Positions 20,151 to 32,848 of a stretch of DNA of 64,000 nucleotides are shown in pieces (positions within the stretch are counted from its first letter, which is position 1; each line of letters begins with the position of its first letter). Below the pieces are notes generated by a model that made no database searches, was not told the DNA's origin, and worked only from the letters and a program-made list of their open reading frames with translations. Where the stretch lies: the NCBI GenBank assembly GCA_947652605.1, contig OX393576.1:63092966-63156965 (forward strand). The letters run 5' to 3'. Both the position numbers and the translations under genes were made by a program. This stretch comes from Elmis aenea. Taxonomy: Eukaryota > Arthropoda > Insecta > Coleoptera > Elmidae.

Positions 20151-21060
20151 AAAATTATATGGTTACACTTGTGATTTGTGGGCTATAAATTTCAAAAGTT
20201 TTGCTGTTGGCAGAAATTTCAAACAGATACAATTCAATCAATGTATAAAGACAATCAGTTTGTTCAGAAACCGATTAAGCATAATTATACCCTTTGATTT
20301 TTTTTTATTCCTTAGGTATTTCAAAAGGTCCTGCACTTGGGTTTCTTATTTATACAAATGTTAAGCAATGTCTTTTGATGTATAAAAACTACAAATTTGT
20401 CCAAAAACCGATTACATATACTTTCTACAGCTCATCAAAGTTTTAAAAAAATTGCCAATTGTATGCCCTTAAAACTATTCTTGTTAAATTTTTAGGTTTT
20501 GCAATTAACCATAATTTTCACAGCCCACCAAAATTTTTAAAGATTTGCCTATGTATTAAATTTGTTCTTCCACAAATTAAAAAAAAGAACTGCAATTGGC
20601 TTTACTGTTTGTAAAACTGTTTAATCGATGCATAAGAGCTTTAAAAACAGATTACAAATATTGTTTACAACTCATCAAAGTTTTTAAAAATTTGCTAATT
20701 GAAACTGACCTTATTAAAATTTTATAATTTTGCAGTAGATTTTTTTAAATTGCAAATAATATGTTAAATATAGCTTTATGAGTTCATAACAGCAATCAAT
20801 TTGTTCAGAAACCGATTAAAGATATTTTTTTCAGCCTACCAAAATTTTTAAAATCTGGCCAAGTGTATACCCTTTGAATTTTTCCTTCCAACTTAAAGAA
20901 AAAACTGCAATTGGCTTTACAAAGTTTTTAATAATTTGCCAAATGTATACCCTTGCAATTGTTATTTACAAAAATGTTAAATACAATTTTGTGAATGCAT
21001 TACGATAATTAATTTGGGCAGAAATCAAGACATCGTAAATAATAGCCAAAAGTTTTGATT
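20150..21060. repeat. Diverged tandem-like repeat field
   Basis: Recurring blocks: (TTGTTCAGAAACCGATTAA) near 20260, 20400, 20640 and 20800, and (CACCAAAATTTTTAAA.TTTGCC) near 20434, 20527, 20673, 20838 and 20919, often followed by GTATACCCTT. Spacing is irregular (about 90-240 bp) and copies are diverged, suggesting an old satellite-like array. Confidence 0.5.
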
Positions 21061-22737
21061 AACTTTAAGCCAAAAATTGTCAAAATCGAATAATAAATAA
21101 AATGGTAAAAAGGAAATTAAATAACCAGTCGTTTCACAACACCCTGTATGCTATTCATTACAAGGTTATAATTATGATATACCTCTACCTAATAACATTA
21201 GTTTTAATTACATAGCCTATGCATCACATGCATAGTTTATAACTATTATCAATAAAAAACTGTTTAGATCCTCAGAAAAATTTATATATTTGAGTGTAAT
21301 TTCAAACTGTGATGTTAATTTCATCGCATTATTTTTAAAATCGTTTTTTTATGCATAGGTTTAACTTGACGTTTCATTCGACGCGTTTAGTTTGAAACAT
21401 CTGGCTAATTCCTAAGTTTTTAACTGTCCGATAACTCGTATTCAATATCTTCGGAGTTTTTCATCGTTTAAAATCATAGTTGCCTTGCCTGCAACTGCTG
21501 TGAGAGCCTGCGCAATCCCCACTTTCCACCATGCGAGCTTATAGAGTTAAGAGGACTTACAAGCCATTTTACCGGCCCGTGAAAATTTGACGCGTGCTTA
21601 ACACGCGTTTATGTTTAAACTATTTTTATACCAAGTACTATGTACTTAAAAATAACGTATAATAATCGCTATAACTTAAGTGAAGTGTGTGTTAGACTTA
21701 TGATGGTAAGGTTCTTGTATAGGGTTGCCAGAGGTTTTATACTAAGGTTTTAAATACAGCGTCTTCCAATTTGTGTGCAATTTTTCGTTATTATTAATGC
21801 TATGAAGTTGGTGGAACGCCAAAAGTTGTTTAGCTTCACCAGCTTATTAACGTGTCGTTTTTGTTTTTTGCGTGTCATGACTAGTTTTGATTTTATTTGC
21901 AAGAAAACTAAAAAGTAATTTTCTTTAAATTGATTAGTTTTTGGCTTGTTACGCTTTTAATTTTGTCTATTCCTCTTTACAAGGCCTAGAGGTTATTGTC
22001 AAAATTTTGTTGCTGAACTCTGTTTTTATGTTAATAATTTTGCCACGTGCGTCATATTAGATTTTCACGTATTGAAATATGTGTTTTTATTAACAAGCGG
22101 TTTCGGCTTATTTAGCAGTAATGTAACACAAAAACTCGCAAGATTGATAACTAATTAGTTCAGCAGTTGTTTGGGTTTTGTTTCAGTTAAAAATGCTGAT
22201 AGTAGTAACAAAGATTGGCATGAAATCCCATGCATGTTGGAACATTTTGTATGCGAAATTGTACCACTTTTCTTAATTTTTGTATCTCTTAAAATATTTT
22301 TTGGGTCGGTCAATTGTCCTTTATTTTTAAAGCCAAAGAAAATCTGGTTTTATTAATTTTACTCTCAGTGCAGTATTTTTGGTGTTTTCTTATATTTCAT
22401 GTCGACAATTTAAATTTAAAAATGCACATTTGGTCAAAATTTGATTACTTAAAATATAAGTCATTGCATGTAGATTGATTAGTTCAATTGTTAAGCCAAT
22501 TTAATACTTCACAGTAGGTTTTTGATTATTTTAAATATCACAAAGCACTTGTTGCTTCTAAACAATTAAACTTTTATCCTTTCAATACAAATCTTATTTT
22601 AACCCCTGTCATCATATTGAACATTGCAAATTTAATCTGCAATCAGTGTAGTGAATAAATTAAGACATTTAATTTTTTCAAAGTTAAGTTTGTTTTAAAA
22701 ATTTACAAACTACTTGATAATAACCATTAACATTATA
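21060..22737. other. Intergenic, no gene supported
   Basis: Contains an isolated ACAGGGTG-type terminus (CAACACCCTGTATG, 21138) and AGGGTTGCCAGAG at 21721. A GC-richer patch at 21480-21620 (GCCTGCAACTGCTGTGAGAG...) has no open frame worth calling. Confidence 0.3.
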
Positions 22738-23519
22738 TACAGTGTGGCCTATTTTAAAGGGGATCATCCCTATAAAAAGTTTATTAATGGTCCTATTTTC
22801 ATGAAGTTTTTCAAACGATAAAGTATCAAAAACTGTACTTTTGCACCCTATTTTAAAATTTAGTTTACACTCACAAAGCCTAGTATGATTTTTTTCGATG
22901 TCAAAATTGGTAAAATTTGTTTAGCGATTTTTTTATCTGAAACTTGACTACACCACTGGATTCAGGGTGCCCTCAAAAGGGTGTGTACCAAATTTCATAA
23001 AAAAATATTTATTATTTTTCCTGTGTATTTTTGTATTGTTCTTGTAAAGTAAGTTGTTCACCCATAGAAAATTCAATCGAAGTTGCTATTTTAATACTGA
23101 TACGAATAAATTGTTGTTTATTTAAAAGATCTTACGTCAAATAAATTTTTTATGGCAACTCTAACTTTTATTTTTTACATAGCATAGTACACTGCGTTGC
23201 CAATATCGATATTAACATAATCACAAATATTGAATTAATAATTAATCTCTTAATAATAAATACTTCTTCATGAAATTTGGTACAAACCCATTTGAGGGCA
23301 TACAGAATCCAGTGGTGTAGTCAGATTTTAGATCAAAAAATCGCTAAACAAAATGTTGCAAATTTTGACATCGAAAAAAATCATAGTAGTGATTGTGAAC
23401 TGAATTGTAAATAGGGTGCAGTTTTTGGTGCTTAATCGTTTAAAAAAAGTTTATGAAAATCGGACCATAAATAAACTTTTTATAGAGGTGATTTCCTTTA
23501 AAATGGGTCATACTGTTTA
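22738..23519. mobile_element. ACAGTGTG foldback element
   Basis: TACAGTGTGGCCTATTTTAA at the left and TTAAAATGGGTCATACTGTT at the right. The arms are inverted (ATCCAGTGGTGTAG blocks at 22950 and 23305; TTTGGTACA blocks) over most of the 0.78 kb. A diverged member of the ACAGGGTG group. Confidence 0.7.
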
Positions 23520-26000
23520 TCAACCTATGTATCAATACAATCAGGATTAAATAATATTTTACCGTCAAAGCCAATTATGTTTTTCGTTTTAAAATATGTT
23601 TTTTTTTGTAATTATGCCAACTAAGACCAATTTGTAAAAGACAACTTATTGGAACTGCAAGTTATTTTACTTCTAAATGGTTTTTAATTTTGAACATGTG
23701 TATTTTAGTTTACTGTAAACGTTTTTTTTTGTTATTATAAAATCAATGCACTTTCAAATAAATCAAATATAAACTCACGTCAACACATTGAATATTGTAA
23801 ACTTGATTTTATCTGTATTAAGTATATAAGTTCAAGCACCATGTTTTTTAAAGCCAGCTTCAAATTTTTTCATAATTTTAAAGTTTTTCGATTTTGTCAA
23901 AAACTATCACCACCTTAATTAAAACAGAATTAAATAAACTTTTTGATAACACCAAAACTAACTATGATTATCTTTTAAAAAAAGTTAATTTTGCCCAGTA
24001 TTTCAGTAACAATTAGACTAACATGTTTAGTAAATTATTTTCATGTTACCTTAAAAAACTATTAATAAAATTAAGTTCACAGATGTTATTGTTAAACTAC
24101 TTTGTGCTATTTGTTACATGCAGTTTGTTTTTTAAAATTTCGTCTTTTTAGAAGTTCGTATTCAGTTTTTCAAAATGTTTGCAGTACCTACCATTAAATT
24201 TTTCACAAAGTATTAAAGTTTTTATTTAAGTTTAAGTTAAATTATAGTGAGTAGTCAAAAATTAACCACCAGCAATGGATTCTTATTACCCTGTATATGA
24301 CCCCAAATTTTTCAATTGTCCCCCTTTATAAAAATATAAATCTGGCAACCCTATGCTTTGAGCCTGGTGCTTCAGTGCCTATGTCCGATGGTGGGTTCCT
24401 TCCTGGCGGTGAAGGGCGTCATCGCAGAGGTTTTCTTCAGTGCACGCAAGGTAGGTCCCATTATGTGCGAAGAAAGAAGCAGATGTCTGAGGTCAGAGTA
24501 GGCCGAACGCGTCTCTCGGTAATTTTTTTTTTTATGATAGCGTTTGCTACTCATAAAATCGATCGTACGTGGTTTAACCGACAAGGTTGCCGTTCGGTTG
24601 TCAAATATTTTATGTATTTGCACCAGTTTTATGACGGATGGGTGAACAAACTTTTTATTTACTTTAGTTGGTATTTTTTTGATTTTTTTACACGTATTTG
24701 GCACTTTGCTGCAAATACTTTGTGCATGTAGTCACTTCAAGATGTAATAATTCAGTTTTGTCTTAATTTTGCAACTAAATGTGGATGTGTTGGACCATTC
24801 TTCCTTTTTTGATATTAGGTTTTATATTTTTGCACTCTCTGTTAATAATACATTCAATTTCCTACACTATTTGATTTGTTATTCTACGATTTAGTAGCTC
24901 TTGAGCATAGGTGTAACAGAAGTGAGACAAGATTCAATAGTAACTTGTTTCATTATACAATTAATTATTCAGTAGAACAAAAAATGATTTACTCAATTGT
25001 TAATATATTTTAATTTAACAAATTCATAAAGATTAAAGTAACCCTAAATATTATTTCTGGTCATGAAATGGTTGTTTAAAACTGGTTATTGTTACACAAA
25101 TAAAATTAATTAAACATGGTTTAATTGAGGCCTGTTCATTCACTTTTCAGATTATCATTGTTAATTACCTATTATGATATTTGTAATTTATTTTTTTATT
25201 TGACAGTCACTAAATCAGCAAACTTATACGATTTTTTGTTAACAAGTTCAAGATTAGATCTTGCAATTTTCACTAAAGAAAATTTAATTACGAAATAAAC
25301 TTATTTTAAATGAACAACAAATTTATTAGATGTTGTCAAAGTTAAAAAATCTATTCATAAATAATTTTTTAAACCCAAAATATTTATAATTTTTTATGAT
25401 TAAAATGTAAATTGCAAGTATTTTGGCTTGTCTTAATTTTATTGGTTTTATTTTAAATTTTTGCCTTATAACCGAAATTATGCTTCTGTTTTTGAGTTTA
25501 CCTACTTAACTTGTTTATTTAGGATACCTCTCTTTGGTTTGGTATTAAGGGCTATAAACTACCAAGTGTTAAATTAGTATAACCTTAAATTAAAAAGTTT
25601 TATTTTTAAGAGCAATCACTTTTCACGGAAAATGGGTGCTTGTTTCAAAATTCTCAACCCTTAGTCACTAGATAATTATATTTATATTATAAACGAATTA
25701 CTTTAATAAGCCAAAGATTCATCAGTATAGCTTTTGAATTATTTTATTGTAGTAGCATTCAGCTAATTGTATCATAAATAGTCATGAACTATCAGTGATT
25801 TGTTTTCAACATATTTTGTACTGTTTTACATGAATTAAATGTAATATTGACTTGATAAAAATAACGTAATATTAAACATTAAAGGCATTTAAATTTAAGA
25901 TTTTTGTTTGTTTGGCTGTAAGTTGATTCAGCAGTTCTGTAGTATATGGTCCTTAGTACAGTACCACTGTATGTTGAATGTACGAGTTGCTTCTCTTGCT
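23520..26000. other. AT-rich intergenic with one GC-richer open patch
   Basis: Almost featureless, except 24360-24600, where both strands stay open for more than 100 codons and composition rises. It contains TCTGGCAACCCT at 24344 (a GGGTTGCCAGA-type terminus) and ACGCAAG|GTAGGT, a donor-like site. It could be a transposon remnant or a small non-coding exon; no protein family is recognised. Confidence 0.3.
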
Positions 26001-26660
26001 TTTTACCAATTCAATTGTACTACCGGGCATATCCCGAGTTAAATAGGTGACCTGGTGTTTTTTACCAGGATACTCAACATTTCCGGGTGCTTTTAAGTGC
26101 CTTTACGGTGTTGCTGAGTTAAGTTAAGCTTAGTTCGTTATCCCCTTCATAGGGTGGACCGATTTCGCCTCTGGATATCAGGATATCTGAGTTACCGTGT
26201 CGGCCACTTAGGGTTTACATGGTTACCATAACATGTTGTGTGTGTGATCCAAGCTTTTTTGGTTTAATCATTGACCTCTTATGGTACCAGCATAGTTGAG
26301 TCGCCATAGGCTTAGAGTGGTCTTTGGTACCAAAAAGACGTGGTTCCGAGTTAGTATTTTTGGCTTCACCATTGACTTCCTTTGGTACCAGCACAGTTGG
26401 GTCGCCATTGGCTTAGAGTGGTCTTTGGTGCCAAAAAAACGATATAAGGTCGGTGTACCGTATGGGTACCAACGCAAGTTGTCGATTGTTTTGGTGCTAT
26501 GATATTCAGTTTCGTCCTACCCAGGTTACCGTGCTGAATTAGTTAAGCTTAGGTGTGGAAAGCTTGGGCTTACGATTGTGGTAAGGACAATCAAGTTGCT
26601 TGGAACCTCAAGTCTACGCCCGATTCTAAATGCATACAGATTATACATTTTGGGTCCGGA
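26000..26660. repeat. GC-richer block with about 101-bp direct repeat
   Basis: Two copies of a segment (ATTGACxTCxTxTGGTACCAG ... GGCTTAGAGTGGTCTTTGGT ... CCAAAAA) start near 26270 and 26371, about 101 bp apart. TTAAGTTAAGCTTAG-type motifs and GGTACC/GGTTACC words recur through the block. Neither strand shows a family protein. Probably a transposon interior or a non-coding transcript. Confidence 0.4.
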
Positions 26661-27512
26661 AAAAACACGTTACTTGACGGTACTGGGGAACGAATACGGC
26701 CTTCTCATGATCTGTGAGCCATTTGTAAAATTTCCCTGTTAAAATTCCAGTGACTTGGCCCTATTTCAAGTTTGTCTGAGTGTGTTCCCATAAGCTATGC
26801 CAAGTCACAGGAAAAAGGTCTTCACATCCCAGAATTCAGTACAATATTTGTTATCAAAATATCACCCAGCCGTCACGAAACTACTTGTTTTATTGTTTTT
26901 TACAGTAATTGCTCGGTTAATGCACTTAATAACATGATTTTCTATAACCTGGCCGTTCAAGCCACCATTTTTTTTTCAGGGCGTCGATCACGATTTTTAA
27001 TGTTTCGGTTCGCGGGTTAGTTTTCATGATAGGGACTATTAGGATGTTAGACTAATAAGTTGATTGCATGTATTTTTGTCTTTTGGCACTTTCAACCGTG
27101 CTGATCCATGTATGCTGTTGGATTATAATAAATATCACTTTATTTTAATCCAGCTTCAGTTATTTTATGTGATTGTTATTAGAAAATCATGTTATAACGT
27201 CTTTTTGGCATACGAACACATTGAGTACGTATGTAAGTTTGTGTGTTTAATTAAAAAGCACTTATTTGCTGTCCAATCGATTCAATTTCTTTACAATTTT
27301 ACAGCTTACATACGTAATTATTCATCAAAATCACCCACACAACTGTTTTGTTCTTTTTAACAATAATTATTAAAAGCAATTATTAATTACTAGTATTTAT
27401 CAGTTTCACTGATCTCAAATATTTTATTGACTATCTTCAATGTGCTTCAATTTTCAGATTTTTTTATCCCCGATTAATCGAGTAATTACTGTTATTTTTT
27501 GGTATTTTTTTC

Positions 27513-27667
27513 AGGACGCCTATAACCTTGTCGGTGAAGATTATGTTTTAAGTTCAGTGAAATTTATAAATTATGCACCAAGAGAAGTATATTCAAATGA
27601 CACACATTTCTTTTTCGAAAATATATTAGCAAAATTATTTTTTTATTTCCAAAAATTTTTGACTTGA
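27513..27667 (+). other. Orphan candidate terminal exon
   Basis: After a strong pyrimidine tract and ttttttcag an open frame reads DAYNLVGEDYVLSSVKFINY APREVYSNDTHFF and continues to TGA at 27665. Its composition is protein-like for about 35 residues and then becomes Phe/Lys-rich. Phase 0 entry does not match the exon at 18505. Family not recognised. Confidence 0.25.
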
Positions 27668-28169
27668 GATGTTCGAGACCGGTAAATATTTTCTGGGGTT
27701 CATTATCTAATTAAAACTTACTATGTATCATGTGATTTACTATATATGATTTGATAGATATTATAGTATCTTAAAAAAATAATTTGTTGAATCAGGATAT
27801 TTTGCTAACATATTTTCGAAATGGTTCTAAATCAAAGTCTGTATTTTAAAAATTACGAAGTGACCTTTTTGGTTTGTAGTAGAACCGGGTTAAGCCAGGA
27901 CACGCCAGATAACTTACTTTTATCAAATAATAATACAACTGAATTACGGTAATGCCTTGACTGAATAATTATGGTAAGCATAAAGTAAACACAACTATCC
28001 TAGATAATTGCTGGCGTTGTTTTGGATTGGAATAAATTATCATTTAGAATGCCAACTGCATTTACAAATCAATGACGAATAAATGTATTGTATATTGTAT
28101 TTGTAAAAATCCTTTCACGTTTTCAGGACATATTATAAAAAAGTATTGTACATTAACTTGCGTTATACA

Positions 28170-28544
28170 ATTTCTAAATTTGGGAAGTTAGTAAACTGCA
28201 CGAAAAGAAGTTGCAGGCAATGAAGATGGTGTTTATCGAAGGAATGGTAGAATATCGAAATTAGAACATGTCCGTTGCCAAGTCATTAACGACAAACTTA
28301 TAATACAAAAAGAAGTAGTAGAGTGGAGGGAAGAAGGTTCTTCTGGTATGGACACCTGCAACGTATGGAAAATACCCGGTGGCCTAAACGGGTATGAAAT
28401 TGGAACCCAGAGCAGAGGAGGAAGAAAGGAAACCCACAAAAACCATGGGAGATAGGCGTAAAAGTAGCGATGCAATCTAGACAACTCAGAGGAAGATGTG
28501 TACGAAAGAAATTCGTGTTGTTTGGGATGCAGACCACGGCGTAA
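28170..28544 (+). pseudogene. LINE reverse-transcriptase 3' end fragment
   Basis: The plus strand reads RRNGRISKLEHVRCQVIN... then, in the frame from 28332, RRFFWYGHLQRMENTRWPKR V*NWNPEQRRKKGNPQKPWE and a final stop at 28542. The W-YGHLQRM...R-PKR...W-P pattern is the LINE endonuclease/RT C-terminus. It has frameshifts and an internal stop. Confidence 0.65.
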
Positions 28545-28559
28545 GCTGTACCTTACCTG

Positions 28560-30620
28560 CTTAATCTGTACAGGTATATACATTAACTTACTGTTCTAGT
28601 AAAATTCAAACTTAAATAATAGATAAATGTATAAGAAAAAACCCTTGCCATAGTTCTAAAATTTATTTACAAGTTGATTGTTATGTGATCTTAGAAATGT
28701 CTATAGTGTACCAGTAAACATCTTCTAAAAGAACATTTAAAGACCCTTTTATTTTCTATTAACTGATATACAATTTGATTGTTTATAACAGGTTTATTGT
28801 TTATTAAAAAAAATCTACTACCAAAATGTTGTATGTAAAATATAACTCCATTAACAAAGAATTTTGTGGTGTGCTGCCATAACATCTTGTATAATGTACA
28901 AGTATAACGCCATTAGTTGTTAAAATGAAGGTAGTAAGTCCTTCTCACTTGAAAAAAAAAATACAAAAATTGTAAAATACGCCAAATGCAAAAAATATGT
29001 AGCAGGAAAACTTGTTTATGTAAATTTGAAATGTACTATCTTTGGAATATTCCTAGCTCCTATATAATTTTTAAATGATAGTATATTTTTGTAGTTGTTC
29101 CAAAAACCTTTTGTTCACGTACATAAATCCAAATGGTGAAACATTTTCCAGGGAATATTTTAGTGCGAAATATTTCGCCGTTCACGACTCTCAATATGAA
29201 AGCTATAAATGTATTCTGAGGGATTGATTAGGTTTAGTATTGTCGACTTACAACCGAAAAATCACTAAATCAAGATTAAATGACTTCGGGTTTACCTCCT
29301 GAAAGTTGTTCATTTTCGATGTATGTTAAGCCATAAAGCTAGTGGCTAAAAGATGGCATTTTTATTGAATTTGGGTGTGCTACGTTAAATCTTAGTAGGG
29401 TTTAGTCAATTTTCTATGGCCGCATGCCTTTTTCGCTGCTGTAAACTATATCAGTGTGTTGTTACATACTAACCAACACCTTAGTTTATTAATACGATTA
29501 ACTAGGTAACAAAATTATTGTTGTGTAATATCTGTTATATTTATTGTTATCCAGAAATGTACCACCACTCTGCGCGGTAAATATTTTTATTAATACCGCT
29601 CTACAAAAAGAACTTAATTGAAAAGTTCACTACATGAATAATATGCCGGTATGTTTTGTTCCGTTAACATCAAACACATTTTGCTTTTAATTGGAATATC
29701 ATTGTCTCACAACTGCACTTGTTTTAAAAAATTTCCAGCGACCTAACGGAATTAATAAACGTTGTATAAAACCATTCGAAAACCGTCTACGTTGTTGATA
29801 TCATACCACGACATTTAAAAGTAATAAAAGATTTTAATAATCTTTTTTATTTCGCTCTACAAAGGAATGCCAACCTACAAATTAATTAAATGCCTTGATG
29901 TAATTGTTTATATGGTTTGGAAAATCTGAAAGTGAAATGTCCTATTTTCAGGTTTTAATTAACTTTTTAAGCCCCTCGCATGAAGGTGCGCTAAGCCCCA
30001 ACAAACTTGCAACAAAATCTTGAATTGAAATTTGCGTCCAAACAGACAGACGTTATGTTACTTCTCTTCATGCACTTTGTGAAAGAAGTTTGGACTAATA
30101 ATCCTGAATTTAAATGACCCTACATACAGACTTAAGCTTGGAAGTTAATTAGAACAAAAACTTTGTAGTATGGAATTATGAATACATTTATTAGATCTTT
30201 GGAAGCAAAGTATAAATAACTGCTAATATTTTACAAAGATTTAGCATCTTTACATGTATGCTTAAACATAACGAAATCAGCTTCTAATTACTTTACAAAA
30301 ACTGAACAATTAACAAAATTGCTTATTCCTATATTTAAAGCACGTATTTAATTAACATTCTGTACATTCACTTAAAACGTCTACTAATTTATAATCACAT
30401 TTAGCGCTAATTCGTACGGCACTTATAAGTAGATATTGACTAACAATAAATTTAACAATTCAAATACTGTACAAAACAAACCGTTTTAAACTGGTAATAT
30501 TTTATTTATTTATAACTAAGTAATGCACATAGATTATTAGGGAACTTGTATTTAATACATAAAAAAACTGAGTTTAACCCTCGATTATTTATTTTTCTGC
30601 AGACTAACAGTTGCTATTAG
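28560..30620. other. Intergenic, nothing recognised
   Basis: AT-rich unique sequence with no repeat structure, open frame of quality or RNA gene that I could support. Confidence 0.35.
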
Positions 30621-30623
30621 ATA

Positions 30624-32027
30624 CGAGGTGAGAGTCAAAATTTCCTGGCCTGACTATGAAAGAAACGGCGTAGGTTCAAAATTTAATTTAATTTTTCAAT
30701 ATAATCCCCCCTGACATCAATGAATTATTACATCGTTTTAGCAACAATTCGATACACCTAAAAAAATATGCCTTCGGTTTGTCTGCAAAATGTGCCCAAA
30801 CTGCAGCCTTCACCTCTTGGTCGTCACTGAAATTGTGCCCGCAAAGGTCCTTTTTCAAATTTCCAAACAGGTAATAGTCACCAACTTTCCAAACAGGTAA
30901 TAGTCACTGAGGGCCATATCTGGACTATACGGAGGGTGATAGATTTGTTCAAAACCGCAGTCACGAATTGCTGCTTGAGCAATTTCAGCAGTGTGCACGG
31001 GGGCTTTGTCGTGCAGTAAACGCACGCCTCTGGTCAATTTCCCACGTCTTTTCTCCCGAATGTGTTATCGTAATTTGTGTAGGAGTGCTGCATAATATTC
31101 CCCGTTGACTATGGTGTTGCGTTCTTTAAAATCTATGAAAAGAATGCCCTCACAATCCCAAAAGATCGTAGCCATCACCTTTATTGTCGACTGACAGACC
31201 CTCGACTTTCTTGACGTTGCTTCTCTTTTTCGCCTCCATTCCATCGATTCTCTATTGGACAAAGGATCATAGTAGATAACCATGGTCTCATCCCCTGTAA
31301 CAATTGTCTTCAACGCGTCCACATAGGATTTTCTCCACAGAACTCTATTCCATCGATTCTTTTTTGGACATCCATAGAGAACCATGGTTTCATCCCCTGT
31401 AACAATTGTCTTCAACGCGTCCACATGATTTACTCCACAGAGCTCCAAAAGGGATCGAGCATATTCAACACGACGCTGGCGCTAAACTGCTGAGAGATGT
31501 TTGGGGACCCACCTTGCACTAACTTTATTCATGCCTAACCGATCGTGGAAAATTCGGCGAATGCTTGTATCTGAAAGCCCCGACATTTTTGATAGTTTTG
31601 CACCTTCAAGGGTCGATCGCCTAATACGAGTTCCTCGACAAGGGCAACTTGTCATCCGTCACCACTTCCACAGTCCTTCATGTTCTTGCATCATCTTCCA
31701 AGCATTCTTGCCCCATTCGAAACCGTTTTGACCAATCTTAAACCACAGAATAAGACGGGGAATTGTCCCCGTACATCCCATGCAGTCGAACGTTGATGCT
31801 TTGAGAAAAAAAACCTTCGCGAGTCAGAAATTTTATAACAGCTCGATACTCAATTTTCGTGACTTCTGACATCATGATGAACGAATGACAGTTATAAGAA
31901 AACTAACTGACATAGAATCCATTTTTGTTTTTTTTAAAGCTAATATGACTTGAATGTGTTAAAAAAATTTGACGCGCCTGCGATACCTTGATCTAGGTCA
32001 GGCCGGGAAATGTTGCCGCTTACCTCG
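30624..32027 (-). mobile_element. mariner transposon, inactive, with internal duplications
   Basis: Terminal inverted repeats CGAGGTGAGAGTCAAAATTT at the left and the complementary GGGAAATGTTGCCGCTTACCTCG-type end at the right (25 of 31 bases agree) are flanked by TA on both sides. The transposase runs on the minus strand from about 31876: IEYRAVIKFLTREG near the start, VTGDETMV (first Asp), LLHDKAPVHTA (second Asp) and YSPDMALSDYYLF (third Asp), the DD34D layout. At 1.4 kb it is longer than the usual 1.3 kb because of two internal duplications. Confidence 0.85.
30855..31880 (-). pseudogene. mariner transposase pseudogene
   Basis: N-terminal HTH region near 31880 (SEVTKIEYRAVIKFL), catalytic core pieces at 31448-31065 and 31037-30855. 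The VDALKTIVTGDETMV block occurs twice (around 31320 and 31420), and the C-terminal YYLFGKLV block is followed by a duplicated 22-bp stretch. Stops and frameshifts separate the segments. Confidence 0.75.
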
Positions 32028-32758
32028 TATTTGTCAAGTGAAATTTGTTGTAGCGTAAACATTCTTGACTGAATTTAAAAGAGGCAAATATTGTCCAACA
32101 AAGGCAATAGTAAAGGAGCATATCATGACGTGTGCTGGCCATTATCAAGGGTTAAACTGACTATAAACCAGTTTCTTACACTGGCAAGTTATATATAATA
32201 CATTTTGCAACTATAAAATCACAGTATATCAGGCTTAAAAATAAGCCCTTAACATATTGCAACAATTACAAAGTCTGTTATTAAAAAATACACAAAGTTT
32301 AGGAGTACTAAAGTTATTGCCAAATGCATCGAAAATATGTTTTTGTCATAAAACTTCTTTGTTACTCTCCACTTTATTACACACTTAAAACAAATTCAGC
32401 GTATAATTGAATCTGCTTTTTTTTATACCGCCATCAGCGTTTTATATTTACGTTGATAATCATAAAATGAACGCACTTTAATAAAAAGGATTTTAACGAA
32501 CTTTTGTGAAATTGTAATATGGTTCCTGTTCAACTCGAATCAGCATGTAGGAGATTGTTCATTCGCGCAGTTTCATCAAAAGCGTTTTCACCACAACGGA
32601 CGCGGAGCGGCTGCTTAATTTCCTTATTTCGAATAATCCGTTTATGAGCAGAACACGCTTCCATAATGAATGCAGAAAATGTATTTTTCAGCTCAAAAAT
32701 AAGCAAATAAAACAGCATGGAACTCGAATATTAAATACTAAGCGTACTTGACGCGTTA
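32028..32758. other. Intergenic between mariner and filzig-like 3' end
   Basis: AT-rich, no recognisable feature. The 62-codon minus-strand frame at 32530-32718 is not protein-like. Confidence 0.35.
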
Positions 32759-32764
32759 TTTATT
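32759..32764 (-). terminator. Polyadenylation signal of filzig-like gene
   Basis: AATAAA on the minus strand about 85 bp after the stop codon, inside the small palindrome-like ACGCGTTATTTATTACGCG. It is the first canonical signal after the stop, so the 3' UTR is probably about 100-120 nt. Confidence 0.5.
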
Positions 32765-32848
32765 ACGCGAAGTATCTTTTCATCTTTCTATGTTTGTTAC
32801 ATTTTGCCCGACAAGCAACTTTTAATCCCCATAACTTAATGCACTGTG

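Noticed and set aside
21721..24355. GGGTTGCCAGAG at 21721 and TCTGGCAACCCT at 24344 as the ends of one 2.6-kb element
   Set aside because: The 8 bp flanking each end do not match and the interior arms are unrelated, so a single element is not supported.
28233..28583. 116-codon minus-strand frame beginning MYIPVQIKQVRYSL
   Set aside because: It is the antisense shadow of the plus-strand LINE 3' fragment (WYGHLQRM...), which has the family signature.
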